DNA from: Rhizobium esperanzae
GTDB taxonomy: Bacteria > Pseudomonadota > Alphaproteobacteria > Rhizobiales > Rhizobiaceae
Length of the DNA stretch: 64,000 nt
Assembly: GCF_002204185.1 (NCBI RefSeq)
Contig: NZ_MXPU01000024.1
Span: 17,959-81,958, forward strand
Direction of reading: 5' to 3'
Shown here: positions 1-8,952 of the stretch, in pieces
How the letters are laid out: the number at the start of each line of letters is the position of its first letter
How positions within the stretch are numbered: the stretch's first letter is position 1
Notes under the pieces: model-generated
What the model was told of the DNA's origin: nothing
The model's database searches: none
What the model saw: the letters and a program-made list of their open reading frames with translations, nothing else
Made by a program: the position numbers and the translations under genes

Positions 1-966
1 GTGATCGTCGCCTGTATGGCGGCGCGCAAGCAACTGATCGAGGATGTCTACCAGATCACCGGCATATCGGACATCGTGCGCGGCGATACCCAGGCCTCGG
101 AAACGGCGACGGCGCAGCGCATCAAGAGCCAATGGGGCTCGATCCGCATTCGCGACCGCCAGGCCGAGCTTGCCCGCTTCGCCCGTGACATCATCCGCCT
201 GGCCGGCGAAATCATCTGCGACCAGTTCCAACCGGAAACGCTGATGCTGGTGAGCGGCATCAAACTGCCGACGATGGCTCAGAAGCAGCAGGTTGAAATG
301 CAGATGCAGCAGATGCAGATGGCGGCGCAGCAGGCCGCTATGCGGGCGCAGCAGATCGGCCAGCCGGCCCCATTGCCCCCCAAAATGGCGCCCCCCGAAA
401 TGGCGCCGCCTGAAATGCCGCCGCAGCTGCAGCAGATGATGGCGCAGCCCAGCATCGACGAGGTGGTGCAGCTCCTGCGCAACGACAGCATCCGCGGCTT
501 CCAGATCGACATCGAAACGGATTCGACGATCGAACCGGACGAGGATGCCGAAAAGCAGCGGCGCATGGAATTCGTGCAGATGGTCGGCGGCTTCATGCAG
601 CAGGCGGGCGCCATGGCGCAGCAGAACCCGGTTCTGGTTCCCGTCATGGTCGAGACGCTCCTCTTTGCCGCCCGCGGCTTCCGCGCCGGCCGCCAGCTCG
701 AAGGCATGCTGGAGCAGGTCGGTGCCCAGCTCTCCGAGGCCGCCACCGCGCCGAAACCGGAGCCGCAGCCTTCACCCGCCGAGATGCTCAAGCTGAAGAC
801 GGCTCAAGTGGAGGCCGGCGCCGAACAGCGCAAGGCCGAGCTCGGCGTGGCGCAAGCCGAGATCGAGCATCGCGCCACGCTGGAACAGGCGCGCGGCGAG
901 ATGGCCGCGCAGGCACTGCAGCAGTTCCAGCAGCCCGCCTATCAACAGTTCCGGGGGCAAAGATGA
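1..966 (+). CDS. Phage portal protein, C-terminal part (cut by window start)
   Basis: The frame is open from base 1, so the true start lies upstream; the GTG at base 1 is probably internal. Portal proteins form the dodecameric ring through which DNA is packaged and ejected. The segment GDTQASETATAQRIKSQWG followed by RDRQAELARFARDI is typical of the stem and crown region of P22-like and podovirus portals. Residues 95-140 are Gln/Met/Pro-rich, and the C-terminus is an Ala/Glu/Gln-rich helical stretch, as in the portal barrel. The stop overlaps the next gene (ATGA at 963). The order portal, small protein, scaffold, capsid supports the call. Seen: sequence and order. Inferred: exact family. Confidence 0.85.
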   Translation: MIVACMAARKQLIEDVYQITGISDIVRGDTQASETATAQRIKSQWGSIRIRDRQAELARFARDIIRLAGEIICDQFQPETLMLVSGIKLPTMAQKQQVEMQMQQMQMAAQQAAMRAQQIGQPAPLPPKMAPPEMAPPEMPPQLQQMMAQPSIDEVVQLLRNDSIRGFQIDIETDSTIEPDEDAEKQRRMEFVQMVGGFMQQAGAMAQQNPVLVPVMVETLLFAARGFRAGRQLEGMLEQVGAQLSEAATAPKPEPQPSPAEMLKLKTAQVEAGAEQRKAELGVAQAEIEHRATLEQARGEMAAQALQQFQQPAYQQFRGQR

Positions 967-1274
967 GAGAACGTTATTGCCGCGTCTGCGGCGGCTGGCA
1001 CGCGCTCGATAAGTGGCCGCACAACTGCATGCCGGTGAAAAACCTTGCGCAGTCGGACCTGTCGGCGCCGCATTTCGTCAGCGACACGATCGAGATCCAG
1101 TCGATGCATGACGGCCGGCACTACACCTCGAAAGCCAAGCTGCGCTCCGCCTACCGGGCGGCCGGCGTGGTCGAGATCGGCAATGAGAGGCCGCAGCCGA
1201 TCGAAAAGCCGAAGACGGACCGAAAGGCGATCCGCAACGAATTGCGGCGGGTCTACGCCGAATACAACGCCTGA
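963..1274 (+). CDS. Small hypothetical phage protein with N-terminal Cys/His cluster
   Basis: A 103-residue protein whose ATG overlaps the portal stop (ATGA), so it is probably translationally coupled. The N-terminus contains CRVCGGWH and, about 15 residues later, a third Cys after His (HNC), which could form a small zinc-binding knuckle. The C-terminal half is basic and helical (KPKTDRKAIRNELRRVYAEY). It sits between portal and scaffold, where podovirus-like rhizobial prophages often carry a small uncharacterised protein. No function can be assigned from sequence. Confidence 0.7.
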   Translation: MRERYCRVCGGWHALDKWPHNCMPVKNLAQSDLSAPHFVSDTIEIQSMHDGRHYTSKAKLRSAYRAAGVVEIGNERPQPIEKPKTDRKAIRNELRRVYAEYNA

Positions 1275-1315
1275 ACCTGAACGGGCATCAATCCCCGACA
1301 AAGGAAGTTTCCGAC

Positions 1316-2362
1316 ATGAATATGGAAGACCTCAACGAGGCCGGCAACGGCAGCGAAGATTTCGGCGCGTCCGGTGACCATTCGGTGAATGATGGGCCGG
1401 TCAGCATCCGCGACAGCCTGAAAGCAGCAATCGACACCGTCGAAAGCAATGGGCCGGAGGATATCTCGGCCCAGCCGCGCGACGGCGAAAACGGCCGCTT
1501 CCTGGCCAAGGGGCAGGAGCAGGCTGGCAGGACGGCCACCGCAAGCCAGCTGCCGACGGCACAGCAGACGGGCGAGATTGATAGCCGCCAACAGCCCGTC
1601 GTCGGCAACCGGGTTCCGCCCGGCTGGTCGGCGGAAGCCAAGGCGCAGTTTTCAAGTCTGCCGGGCGAAGTGCAGGCGGCGATTGCCAAGCGGGAGCAGG
1701 AGGTCGATCGCGGCTTCCGCGTCCTGCAGGATTACAAGGGGCTCGAAGAATTCACCCCGATCGTCCGCCAGGCCGGCATGACCCATGCCGATGTCATGCG
1801 CCGGGCGATCGAATGGGAAAATGCGCTGATCCGCGATCCCGTCAACACCGTGCTTCATGTCGCCAAGGTGGCCGGGGTTAATCTTCACGCCCTGGTCAAC
1901 GGCCGGGCAGGGGAGGCCCTTCAGCAACACGAGCAGGCAGCGCCGCAACCTCGGCCGATCAATGTCGAGGCCACGGTCGAACATGTATTGCGCAAGAGAG
2001 ACACCGAAACTCAGGTCGATGCCTTTCTTTCCGATCCGGCCAATGCGCATGCCGAAGACGTTCTTGACGACATGGTCGCCCTCATCAATTCGGGGCGGGC
2101 ATCGACGCTTCAGGACGCCTACGACGCCGCATGCTGGATGCGTCCGGACATTCGCCAGCAGTTGATCAGCCAGACTGCGCCGGCCTTCGTCCGAGAACAG
2201 CATGCCCAGAGGGCCGCAGCGGCAGATCAAGCCCGCCGCGCCTCGCGATCCATCTCTGGCTCTTCCGCCCCGGGCCCGACCCGCGATGCGGCAAGAGGCC
2301 AGCCCACCTCCATCCGCGACTCGCTGCGCGACGCCATGCGTTTTTCGCGCGGCCAAGTCTGA
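1316..2362 (+). CDS. Putative phage scaffolding protein
   Basis: A 348-residue, strongly hydrophilic, mostly helical protein placed directly before the major capsid gene, the normal position of the scaffold that templates procapsid assembly. The N-terminal 110 residues are low-complexity and acidic/Gln-rich. A more ordered middle (DYKGLEEFTPIVRQAGM, then RRAIEWENALIRDP) resembles conserved segments of P22/podovirus-like scaffold proteins. The C-terminus is Arg/Ser-rich and repeats an N-terminal motif (SIRDSLKAAID near residue 25, SIRDSLRDAM near the end). The ATG has AAGGAAG a few bases upstream. Function is inferred from position and composition. Confidence 0.7.
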   Translation: MNMEDLNEAGNGSEDFGASGDHSVNDGPVSIRDSLKAAIDTVESNGPEDISAQPRDGENGRFLAKGQEQAGRTATASQLPTAQQTGEIDSRQQPVVGNRVPPGWSAEAKAQFSSLPGEVQAAIAKREQEVDRGFRVLQDYKGLEEFTPIVRQAGMTHADVMRRAIEWENALIRDPVNTVLHVAKVAGVNLHALVNGRAGEALQQHEQAAPQPRPINVEATVEHVLRKRDTETQVDAFLSDPANAHAEDVLDDMVALINSGRASTLQDAYDAACWMRPDIRQQLISQTAPAFVREQHAQRAAAADQARRASRSISGSSAPGPTRDAARGQPTSIRDSLRDAMRFSRGQV

Positions 2363-2394
2363 TCACAGGCCAATTCTGATCAAAGGAATGATCG

Positions 2395-3369
2395 ATGCCC
2401 ATTTCGCCCAATCTCTCTGAAATCGTCACCACGACGCTGCGCAACCGCAGCGGCACGGTCGCCGACGACGTGACGAAGAACAACGGTCTTCTCACTCGTC
2501 TCAACAGCCGCGGCCGCAAGAAGCCGGTTTCCGGCGGCCGCACCATCGTCCAGGAACTGCAGTACCAGGAGAATAGTACCTTCAAGCGCTATTCCGGCTA
2601 CGACATCCTCAACGTCCAGCCCTCCGACGTCATCACCGCCGCCGAATACGACCTGAAGCAGGCCGCCGTCGCCGTCTCCATGTCCGGCCTCGAACAGCTG
2701 CAGAACTCCGGCGAGGATGCGATCCTCGATCTGCTCGAGCAGCGCATCGAGAATGCCGAGACGACGCTGAAGAACAATATCGCGCTCGACTGCTATTCCG
2801 ACGGCACGGCCGATGGCGGGCGTCAGATCGGCGGCCTGCAGCTGTTGATCTCGACCTCGCCGACCTCCGGCACCGTCGGTGGCATCTCGCGCGCCACCTG
2901 GGGGTTCTGGCGCAACCAGAAATTCTCCGCCTCGGCCGATGGCGGTGCGGCCGCCAGCAACGCCAACATCCAGAGCTATATGAACCGGCTCTATATGTCC
3001 TGCGTGCGCGGCTCCGACGCGCCGGATCTCGTCGTCGCCGACAACAACTTCTTCCGCCTCTATTGGGAATCGCTGCAGGCGATCCAGCGCATCACCTCCG
3101 CCGACAAGGGCATGGCTGGCTTCCAGTCGCTGCAATACATGGGCGCCGACGTGATCTTCGACGGCGGCTTCGGCGGCGGCGCGCCCGCCAATCAGATGTT
3201 CTTTCTCAACACCAAATACCTGTTCTACCGCCCGCACCGCGACCGCGACATGGCCCCGATCGGCGACGAACGCATGAACACCAACCAGGATGCCTTCGTC
3301 CAGCTGATGGGCTTTGCCGGCAACCTCACCATGAACAACGCCTTCCTGCAGGGCGTGCTGTTCGCCTGA
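2395..3369 (+). CDS. Phage major capsid protein
   Basis: A 324-residue protein that forms the icosahedral shell. The N-terminal part (residues 1-60: NGLLTRLNSRGRKKPVSGG, then RTIVQELQY) and the later SGEDAILDLLEQRIENAE helix are typical of HK97-fold capsid proteins of small podovirus-like phages. No N-terminal protease-cleaved delta domain is evident, consistent with a separate scaffold gene upstream. Start ATG has AAAGGAATG seven bases upstream. Codon use is highly GC-biased and host-like, suggesting long residence in rhizobia. Confidence 0.85.
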   Translation: MPISPNLSEIVTTTLRNRSGTVADDVTKNNGLLTRLNSRGRKKPVSGGRTIVQELQYQENSTFKRYSGYDILNVQPSDVITAAEYDLKQAAVAVSMSGLEQLQNSGEDAILDLLEQRIENAETTLKNNIALDCYSDGTADGGRQIGGLQLLISTSPTSGTVGGISRATWGFWRNQKFSASADGGAAASNANIQSYMNRLYMSCVRGSDAPDLVVADNNFFRLYWESLQAIQRITSADKGMAGFQSLQYMGADVIFDGGFGGGAPANQMFFLNTKYLFYRPHRDRDMAPIGDERMNTNQDAFVQLMGFAGNLTMNNAFLQGVLFA

Positions 3370-3391
3370 TCGAACGAAAGGATCACCTCCC

Positions 3392-4178
3392 ATGACCATC
3401 GCAACTTCCCAGACCGATCGTCTTGGCGCGAACCCGTTCGTCGTCGAAGGCCCGATCGTTGCCGGCTCCGGAATTCCGGGGCCGAACTTCGCCCTCGGCG
3501 CGATCGCCGGCGGCGAGCGCGAATCCGAATGGGTCTATTGCCAGCTGGTGCTGGCGTCTCAGACGACCCTGCAGCCGGGCCAATGGTTTCAGTGGAGCCG
3601 GGATTATGTCGCTTCGCTGCTGACCACGGCGGCTGCCGTCGTCGGCCAGCGCTGCGGCGTCTTCTCCGGTGCGGCCCAGCCGCCGACGCTGACGGGCGGC
3701 CCGGTGGGCGCCGTGACCCTTCAGCCCGGCACCTATTACATCTGGCTGCAGCGCAACGGCCAGGCGCCGGCCCAGGTGGCGAGTGCAACGGCCGCCCTCG
3801 TCGTTGCCGAAACCACCACGACGGCCGGCCAGGCAAGTGCGCCTGCCTCGGCGACGGTGGGCACCAAGGCGATCGCTAACGTCAACTTTGCCGCTGCCAA
3901 CCAGACGTTTGCGGCCAACACCGTCAACGGCTCCAGCGTGTTGACCGGTCTCGCCGGCCTGAACGCCGGTTCCGGCCCGTTCATCGGCGCCGCCGTTTCC
4001 GGCACGGGTATATCAGGCGGCACGACGATTTCGGGCATCACCTACAGCCCGAACCGGCGTCGTCCAGGCCATCACGCTCTCGGCCAATGCGACCGCCAAC
4101 GGCACGGGCATTACCGTCACGGCGACGGGCGTGCTCGAGGCGACGCTGATGCGGCCGTTTCTGTCGAAGGTGAATTAA
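3392..4178 (+). pseudogene. Phage head/decoration-like protein with single-base frameshift
   Basis: The frame from ATG 3392 (strong AAAGGA site upstream) encodes an Ala/Thr/Gly-rich beta-type protein lying directly after the capsid, where decoration proteins occur. Composition stays capsid-like up to GITYSP near 4051, then turns Arg/His-rich. Shifting by +1 after 4051 restores TGVVQAITLSANATANGTG and ends in MRPFLSKVN with a stop at 4176-4178, just before a strong hairpin. Removing one A of the AA at 4052-4053 fuses both parts. Without correction the frame runs on to 4315 through the intergenic repeat. It could be a true mutation, a sequence error or, less likely, programmed frameshifting. 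Confidence 0.65.
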
Positions 4179-4183
4179 GCAAT

Positions 4184-4206
4184 CGGCGGGCGTTTCGGCG
4201 CCCGCC
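4184..4206 (+). terminator. Strong GC hairpin after the frameshifted gene
   Basis: GGCGGGCG and CGCCCGCC are perfectly complementary 8-base arms around a 6-base loop, starting six bases after the restored stop codon at 4178. There is no following T tract, so termination would be partial; it may instead stabilise the 3' end of the head-gene transcript. Confidence 0.4.
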
Positions 4207-4239
4207 ATGGCTAGTTTCGACGCTTGCACACTTCTCTTC

Positions 4240-4316
4240 CGTCATGCTCGGGCTTGTCCCGAGCATCTGCTGCCAGTCGATGCGTAGCAGATCCTCGGCA
4301 CAAGGCCGAGGATGAC
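4240..4316. repeat. Dispersed intergenic palindromic repeat, family A (RIME-like)
   Basis: Two adjacent hairpins: one built on ATGCTCGGGCTTGTCCCGAGCAT, the other on ATCCTCGGC/GCCGAGGAT, the whole bounded by CGTCAT and ATGACG. Related elements occur at 21020, 47136 and 47661 outside the prophage. Such mosaics are typical non-coding repeats of Rhizobiales. Its presence between phage structural genes shows the repeat entered the prophage after integration or came with host recombination. Confidence 0.75.
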
Positions 4317-4375
4317 GAGAGGAGATGTTTCCCCCGACCATCCCATCTCCCCGCCATCAACAGCGAGACCAGCAC

Positions 4376-4942
4376 ATGCCCGACAACACCGGAATCTACG
4401 CCTCCTTCAGCCTCGAGCCGGTCGAACAGACCTTCCTGACCGAGAAAGAGGGCCGGCCGATCTTTGCCGACAAGGAATTCGTCCGCATCTTCATCGCAGG
4501 CGACAAGCATACCGAAGTCTACCGCGAGGTGACCGACAACGACAAACAGCGTTTTGCCGACGCCTATAAGCGCTTCAAGGACGGCGCGGCCGCCCGCGAG
4601 CAGCTGACCGGCACGCCGCTTTCGCAATGGCCCTATCTGAAACCCAGCCAGATCAAGGAGCTGGAGGCGGTCAATATCTATACCGTCGAGCAGCTGGCAG
4701 CGCTGTCCGATACCGCCAAGCAGAAGATCGGCATGGGCGCCAACGAGCTGACCGCCGCCGCCCGCGCCTATCTCGCCACTGCCGAAAACTCCAGCGCCGC
4801 TTCCGCCTTCGCCGCCGAAAACGAGCGGCTGAAGGACGAGGTGAGCCGCCTGCAGGCGCAGATGAAGGAGATGGCCGTTCGCTTCGAGGCGCTCGAAAGG
4901 GAAGGCGAGGGCGGCAAGTCCCGCGGTCGGCAAGTAGCCTGA
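4376..4942 (+). CDS. Hypothetical phage structural protein with coiled coil
   Basis: The frame is open from 4325, but the upstream part lies beside the repeat, so the ATG at 4376 (MPDNTGIYASFSL) is preferred, giving 188 residues. The N-terminal half is mixed; around residues 90-125 is a short motif (IKELEAVNIYTVEQLAALSD) that resembles helix-hairpin-helix segments seen in small phage head proteins; the C-terminal 45 residues form a heptad coiled coil (NERLKDEVSRLQAQMKEM). It lies between head and connector genes. No specific function is recognised. Confidence 0.65.
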   Translation: MPDNTGIYASFSLEPVEQTFLTEKEGRPIFADKEFVRIFIAGDKHTEVYREVTDNDKQRFADAYKRFKDGAAAREQLTGTPLSQWPYLKPSQIKELEAVNIYTVEQLAALSDTAKQKIGMGANELTAAARAYLATAENSSAASAFAAENERLKDEVSRLQAQMKEMAVRFEALEREGEGGKSRGRQVA

Positions 4943-5041
4943 AGAAGCGCTGGCGCAAGCGGCCCCCACACGGCACAACCCTCACGCAAATTCACCTTAC
5001 CCCGCCGGCCCCACGCCAACCGCTCTGAACCGGAGACCCCG

Positions 5042-5746
5042 ATGTCGCTGCTGACCATCATTCAGAACGTCTGCGCGGAGATCGACCTCGATTCGCCGAC
5101 GGCCGTCATGTCGTCGGCGGATCCGCAGATCATGCAGCTGCGCATCCTTTCCACCCGCGCCGGCCGCGATCTGATGCGGGCCCATGACTGGTCGGCGCTG
5201 ATGGTGCGACGGCAATTCGCGGCGACCGGTGCCGCCCCCGAGCCGGCCGAACCGGCCGGTGACTGGGACCGCTTCGCCGCCAATGCGCGGATCTGGAACG
5301 TCTCCCGTCTGTGGGCGCTGAACGGCCCGGCGGAGCCGCAGACCTGGCAGCGCCAGACCATCCTGAATGCCAATCCGGTGCCGCAGATCTGGCGCATGGC
5401 GGCGGGCAGGCTCGACATCTACCCGAACGTCGCCGGCGAGACGATCGAATATGCCTATGTCTCCGGCTTCTGGGTGGCGGTGAACGGCGGCGCTGCCACT
5501 GCCGCCAGCTGGGCCAACGACACCGACACGGCGCTCTTTCCCGAAGAGCTTCTCGAACTCTCGCTGATCTGGCGCTGGAAGCGGGCCAAGGGCCTCGATT
5601 ACGGCGAGGAGCTCGCCAGTTTCGAGCGATCCAAGGAAGCCGCGATCGGCGCCGATCGTGCCGCAGGTGCTGTCGACCTTGCGCTGCCGGCGAGGGGACA
5701 AAGCCCTGACAATTATTGGCCCGGCACGATCACGGTGACGCCATGA
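5042..5746 (+). CDS. Head-tail connector / tail accessory protein (gp4-like)
   Basis: A 234-residue protein with a helical N-terminus (MSLLTIIQNVCAEIDLDSP, then RAGRDLMRAHDW) and Trp-rich middle. This matches the pattern of podovirus adaptor proteins that sit under the portal ring (P22 gp4, T7 gp11-like). GAGAC precedes the ATG at 5042. The stop overlaps the next start (ATGA at 5743), so the two tail genes are probably coupled. Call rests on pattern and position rather than a named signature. Confidence 0.6.
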   Translation: MSLLTIIQNVCAEIDLDSPTAVMSSADPQIMQLRILSTRAGRDLMRAHDWSALMVRRQFAATGAAPEPAEPAGDWDRFAANARIWNVSRLWALNGPAEPQTWQRQTILNANPVPQIWRMAAGRLDIYPNVAGETIEYAYVSGFWVAVNGGAATAASWANDTDTALFPEELLELSLIWRWKRAKGLDYGEELASFERSKEAAIGADRAAGAVDLALPARGQSPDNYWPGTITVTP

Positions 5747-7566
5747 CCCGCAGACCTGTCCCCCCTAACGGCCGCACCCGCCGCATTTCCCCCGGCAAGG
5801 ACTGGATCGCGCCGATCGGCGGCTGGCGAACCGATGTCGAGATGGCCGATATGCCTGAGGATGCCGCCTTCCAGCTCGACAATTTCTTTCCCGAGGCCAA
5901 CCGCGTACGCGCCCGCTACGGTTTCCTTGCCTTTGCCACCGGTCTCGGCGCCGATGTGCAGACGGTCATTCCCTATTCCGGCGTGAGCAACAGGCTGTTT
6001 GCCGCCGCCGGCGACAAGATCTTCGACGTGACGGTGGGCGGTGCGACCGGCGCGCCCGTCGTCTCCGGCCTCGCCAGCGCCCATTGGTCGGTGCAGCAAT
6101 ATACCAACCCGGCCGGCCAGGAATTCCTGCGCCTCGTCAACGGCCTCGACACGCCGCTGATCTTCAACGGCAGCTCCTGGACGAACAATTTCCTGGTCGG
6201 CGCCGCGTCCCTCGCCAGTCAGAACGTCGCCGTGCGCAACACGGCCTATACGCTGAGCTTTTTCGGCACCGGCTCCGTGACGCTCTCCGGCGCCTTTTCG
6301 GGCACGCTGAACGGCACAGGCGCCGGCAACCGGGTGTCGCTCACCTTCACACCGGCGGCCGGCACGCTTGTCGTCACCGTAACGGGAACAGTCAGCAACG
6401 CCCAGCTGGAAAAGGGCGCGACCGCCACGCCCTATGTCGCCTCGACGATGATCACGGGCATATCCGACGCCTCGCTGCTCAGCGCCGTCACCGCCTATCG
6501 CTCGCGCCTGTGGTTCATCGAGAAGAACTCGACCAATGTCTGGTACCTCGCCACCGACGCCGTCAGCGGCGCGGCGACGGTTCTGCCGGTCGGCGGCAAC
6601 ATGAAATATGGCGGCACGCTGGTGGCGATCAACGTCTGGACCATCCCCGTGTCGACGGGCCTGCAGCAATGCCTGGTGCTGATCTCCTCGGAAGGCGAGG
6701 CGATCGTCTTCCAGGGCTCCGACCCTTCGAGCGCGGCGAATTGGGGTCTGATCGGCACCTTCAAGCTCGGCCGGCCGCTCGGCACCGACCGCTGCCTGCT
6801 GTCGGTCGGCGCCGATCTCGCGATCATGACCACGGACGGCATCGTGCCGATCACCAAGGCGGTGCAGCTCGATCGCGGCGCCACCAGCCTCGGCGCCATT
6901 ACCGCCAGGATCGGCCCGACATGGCGCGCGACCGTCGCGGCGACCGGGACCACCTCGCAGGAGTGGCAGCTTTCGAGCTTCCCGGCGCGGCAGATGGCGA
7001 TCGTCAACCTGCCGTCCTCCTTCGGCCCCTATCAATATGTGATGAATACCGAGACCGGCGCCTGGTGCCGCTTCGTCGGCATGCCCGCCTCCTGCTGGGC
7101 GACATGGCAGGACCGGCTGTTCTTCGGCGCCGCCGACGGCACGCTTTACGAGGCCGAGGTCGGGGCCAACGACAATGGCGCGGCGATCGACGCGCTGATG
7201 GTCGGCGCCTGGAGCCGCTTCGGCGACGGGCTCTCGACCAAGCTCTCGAAACTGATTGGGGTGACGGCCGAGATCGGCGTGTCGACGCTGATGTATGGCG
7301 GCATCTCGGTCGACTACCAGACGAAGGTGCCGACAGCGCTTCTGTCGTCGGTCGAGAACAATGCGGCGGCGAAATGGGGAACGGCGGTCTGGGGTGTTTC
7401 GAAATTCCCCGGCATTTCGCTGGTGCGCAAATTCGCCTCCGCCGGCGGCGCCGGTTCAGCCTTGGCGCCGACGATCCGGGCGCTGATCTCGGGCTCTTCG
7501 GGCTCGGTCTCGGAAGCCGCTGTCGTCGGCGGCTCGCTGCTTTACGAGAGGGGCGCGCCGATTTGA
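5743..7566 (+). CDS. Phage tail/DNA stabilisation protein (gp10-like)
   Basis: The start is placed at ATG 5743, which overlaps the previous stop as ATGA, giving 607 residues; an upstream in-frame start at 5716 would overlap more. The N-terminus (DWIAPIGGWRTDVEMADMPE, then NFFPEANRVRARYGF) is the characteristic opening of podovirus-type tail needle/tube stabilisation proteins, followed by repeated beta-rich blades with Asp/Gly turns, compatible with a beta-propeller-like hub. The next gene starts at an overlapping TTGA. Function is inferred from family pattern and gene order. Confidence 0.65.
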   Translation: MTRRPVPPNGRTRRISPGKDWIAPIGGWRTDVEMADMPEDAAFQLDNFFPEANRVRARYGFLAFATGLGADVQTVIPYSGVSNRLFAAAGDKIFDVTVGGATGAPVVSGLASAHWSVQQYTNPAGQEFLRLVNGLDTPLIFNGSSWTNNFLVGAASLASQNVAVRNTAYTLSFFGTGSVTLSGAFSGTLNGTGAGNRVSLTFTPAAGTLVVTVTGTVSNAQLEKGATATPYVASTMITGISDASLLSAVTAYRSRLWFIEKNSTNVWYLATDAVSGAATVLPVGGNMKYGGTLVAINVWTIPVSTGLQQCLVLISSEGEAIVFQGSDPSSAANWGLIGTFKLGRPLGTDRCLLSVGADLAIMTTDGIVPITKAVQLDRGATSLGAITARIGPTWRATVAATGTTSQEWQLSSFPARQMAIVNLPSSFGPYQYVMNTETGAWCRFVGMPASCWATWQDRLFFGAADGTLYEAEVGANDNGAAIDALMVGAWSRFGDGLSTKLSKLIGVTAEIGVSTLMYGGISVDYQTKVPTALLSSVENNAAAKWGTAVWGVSKFPGISLVRKFASAGGAGSALAPTIRALISGSSGSVSEAAVVGGSLLYERGAPI

Positions 7567-7979
7567 TCGTTTGCGAACCCAGCGCCGAAATCGCCGCCTG
7601 GGTGGGCGCCAGGATCGGCGTCACCTTTCACCCGCCCTACACCACGCTTGCCCAGGTCGACCGCGGTCGGATTCTCGCCGGCTTCGTCTTCAACGTTTGG
7701 ACCGAGCACGATATCGAGATCTCGCTTGCCGCCGACCGGCTGTCGCTGACGCTGATGCGCGCCGTCTCCGACTATGTCTTCAACCAGCTCGGCTGCCGCC
7801 GCGTCACCTGCCGCACCCGCGCCGACAACATCAGCGCCCAGAGACTGCTCGCCAGAGTGGGCGCGGAGCCGGAAGGCCGCCAGCGCGGCTATTTCGGCGA
7901 TTGCGACGGCCTGCTTTACGCCATCATGAAGGAGGATTTTCCCTATGGTCTCCACGCCAAAGGCTCCCAAGGCGCCTGA
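7563..7979 (+). CDS. GNAT-like N-acetyltransferase fold protein encoded within tail genes
   Basis: A TTG at 7563 overlapping the preceding stop (TTGA) is the only sensible start and gives 138 residues. The order is GNAT-like: a strand with GRILAGFVFNVW, a helix with LMRAVSDYVFNQLGCRRVTC and the NISAQRLLARVGAEPEGRQRGYFGD segment, which matches the C-terminal acetyl-CoA-fold signature for ribosomal-type acetyltransferases. Genes of this sort recur between tail genes of podovirus-like phages; their substrate is unknown. The end overlaps the next gene by 35 bases. Confidence 0.7.
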   Translation: MIVCEPSAEIAAWVGARIGVTFHPPYTTLAQVDRGRILAGFVFNVWTEHDIEISLAADRLSLTLMRAVSDYVFNQLGCRRVTCRTRADNISAQRLLARVGAEPEGRQRGYFGDCDGLLYAIMKEDFPYGLHAKGSQGA

Positions 7980-8952
7980 TCCGACCCAGACCGCGGCGGC
8001 GCAGACCGCCACCAACGTCGACACCGCCATTGCCAATGCTGGCCTCAGCCACACCAACCAGTACACGCCCGACGGCTCGCTGGAATACAGGGTCAGCGGC
8101 TATCAGACGATGACCGACCAGAACGGCAAGACCTATAAGCTGCCGACCTATTCCGCCTATCAGACCTATTCGCCCGAGAACCAGGCGATCTACGACCAGA
8201 CGCAGCAGACGCAGCTCGGCCTCGCCAGGCTCGCCAACGACCAGACCGCCAAGGTCTCCGGCATCCTCGGCACCAATGTCGACCTCAGCGCCGGCAATGT
8301 CGACAAATATGTCAACGATCACTGGCGCTCCGGCTTCAACAACCAGTGGGACCACGACCAGGCGAGCCTCGAGCAGAGCCTCGCCGACAAGGGCATCGCC
8401 ATGGGCTCGGCGGCTTACGACAACGCCATGCGCGATTTTACCACCCGCAAGCAGGCCGCCTCCGACCAATATCTCGGCGACATGTATTCCAATGCGCAGA
8501 ATTCGATCCTGACCGAGCGCAACCAGCCGCTGAACGAGATTTCGGCACTGATGTCCGGCTCGCAGGTGCACCAGCCGAGCTACGTCAACACGCCGACGAC
8601 TGAGCTGCCCACCGTCGACCAGGCCGGCCTGATCAACGAGAACTTCAATCAGAAGATGGGCCTCTACAACCAGCAGCTCGCCCAGTCGAACGCCGCCATG
8701 GGCGGCCTCTTCGGCCTCGGCGGCTCGCTGCTCGGCGGCTGGGCGATGAAGTCCGACCGGCGGCTGAAGCAAGACATCAGCCGCGTCGGCACGCTGGATA
8801 ACGGCCTGCCGGTCTACGCCTTCCGCTACAAGGACGGCGGCCCGATGCAGATCGGCCTGATGTCCGACGATGTGCGCAAGATTCACCCCGACGCGGTGTT
8901 CGAACATGCCGACGGCTTCGATCGCGTCGATTACGAAAGGGCAGTGGCATGA
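7945..8952 (+). CDS. Putative ejection/virion protein with C-terminal S74-like chaperone tail
   Basis: A 335-residue protein. Residues 1-250 are Gln/Asn/Ala-rich and helical with no membrane segment, like internal virion or DNA ejection proteins. Residues 255-268 are Gly-rich (GGLFGLGGSLLGGW). From residue 270 comes SDRRLKQDISRVGTLDNGLP and a following QIGLMSDDVRKIHPDAV segment, the hallmark of the peptidase S74 intramolecular chaperone domain; Ser270 and Lys275 match the Ser-Lys dyad spacing of five. The domain is short and lacks the long helical tail seen in spike proteins. The stop overlaps the next ATG (ATGA). Confidence 0.7.
   Translation: MVSTPKAPKAPDPTQTAAAQTATNVDTAIANAGLSHTNQYTPDGSLEYRVSGYQTMTDQNGKTYKLPTYSAYQTYSPENQAIYDQTQQTQLGLARLANDQTAKVSGILGTNVDLSAGNVDKYVNDHWRSGFNNQWDHDQASLEQSLADKGIAMGSAAYDNAMRDFTTRKQAASDQYLGDMYSNAQNSILTERNQPLNEISALMSGSQVHQPSYVNTPTTELPTVDQAGLINENFNQKMGLYNQQLAQSNAAMGGLFGLGGSLLGGWAMKSDRRLKQDISRVGTLDNGLPVYAFRYKDGGPMQIGLMSDDVRKIHPDAVFEHADGFDRVDYERAVA

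Noticed and set aside
6084..7979. 631-residue open frame overlapping the tail protein
   Set aside because: Only the last 138 codons (from TTG 7563) have protein-like composition; the rest is Arg/His-rich shadow of the tail gene in another frame.
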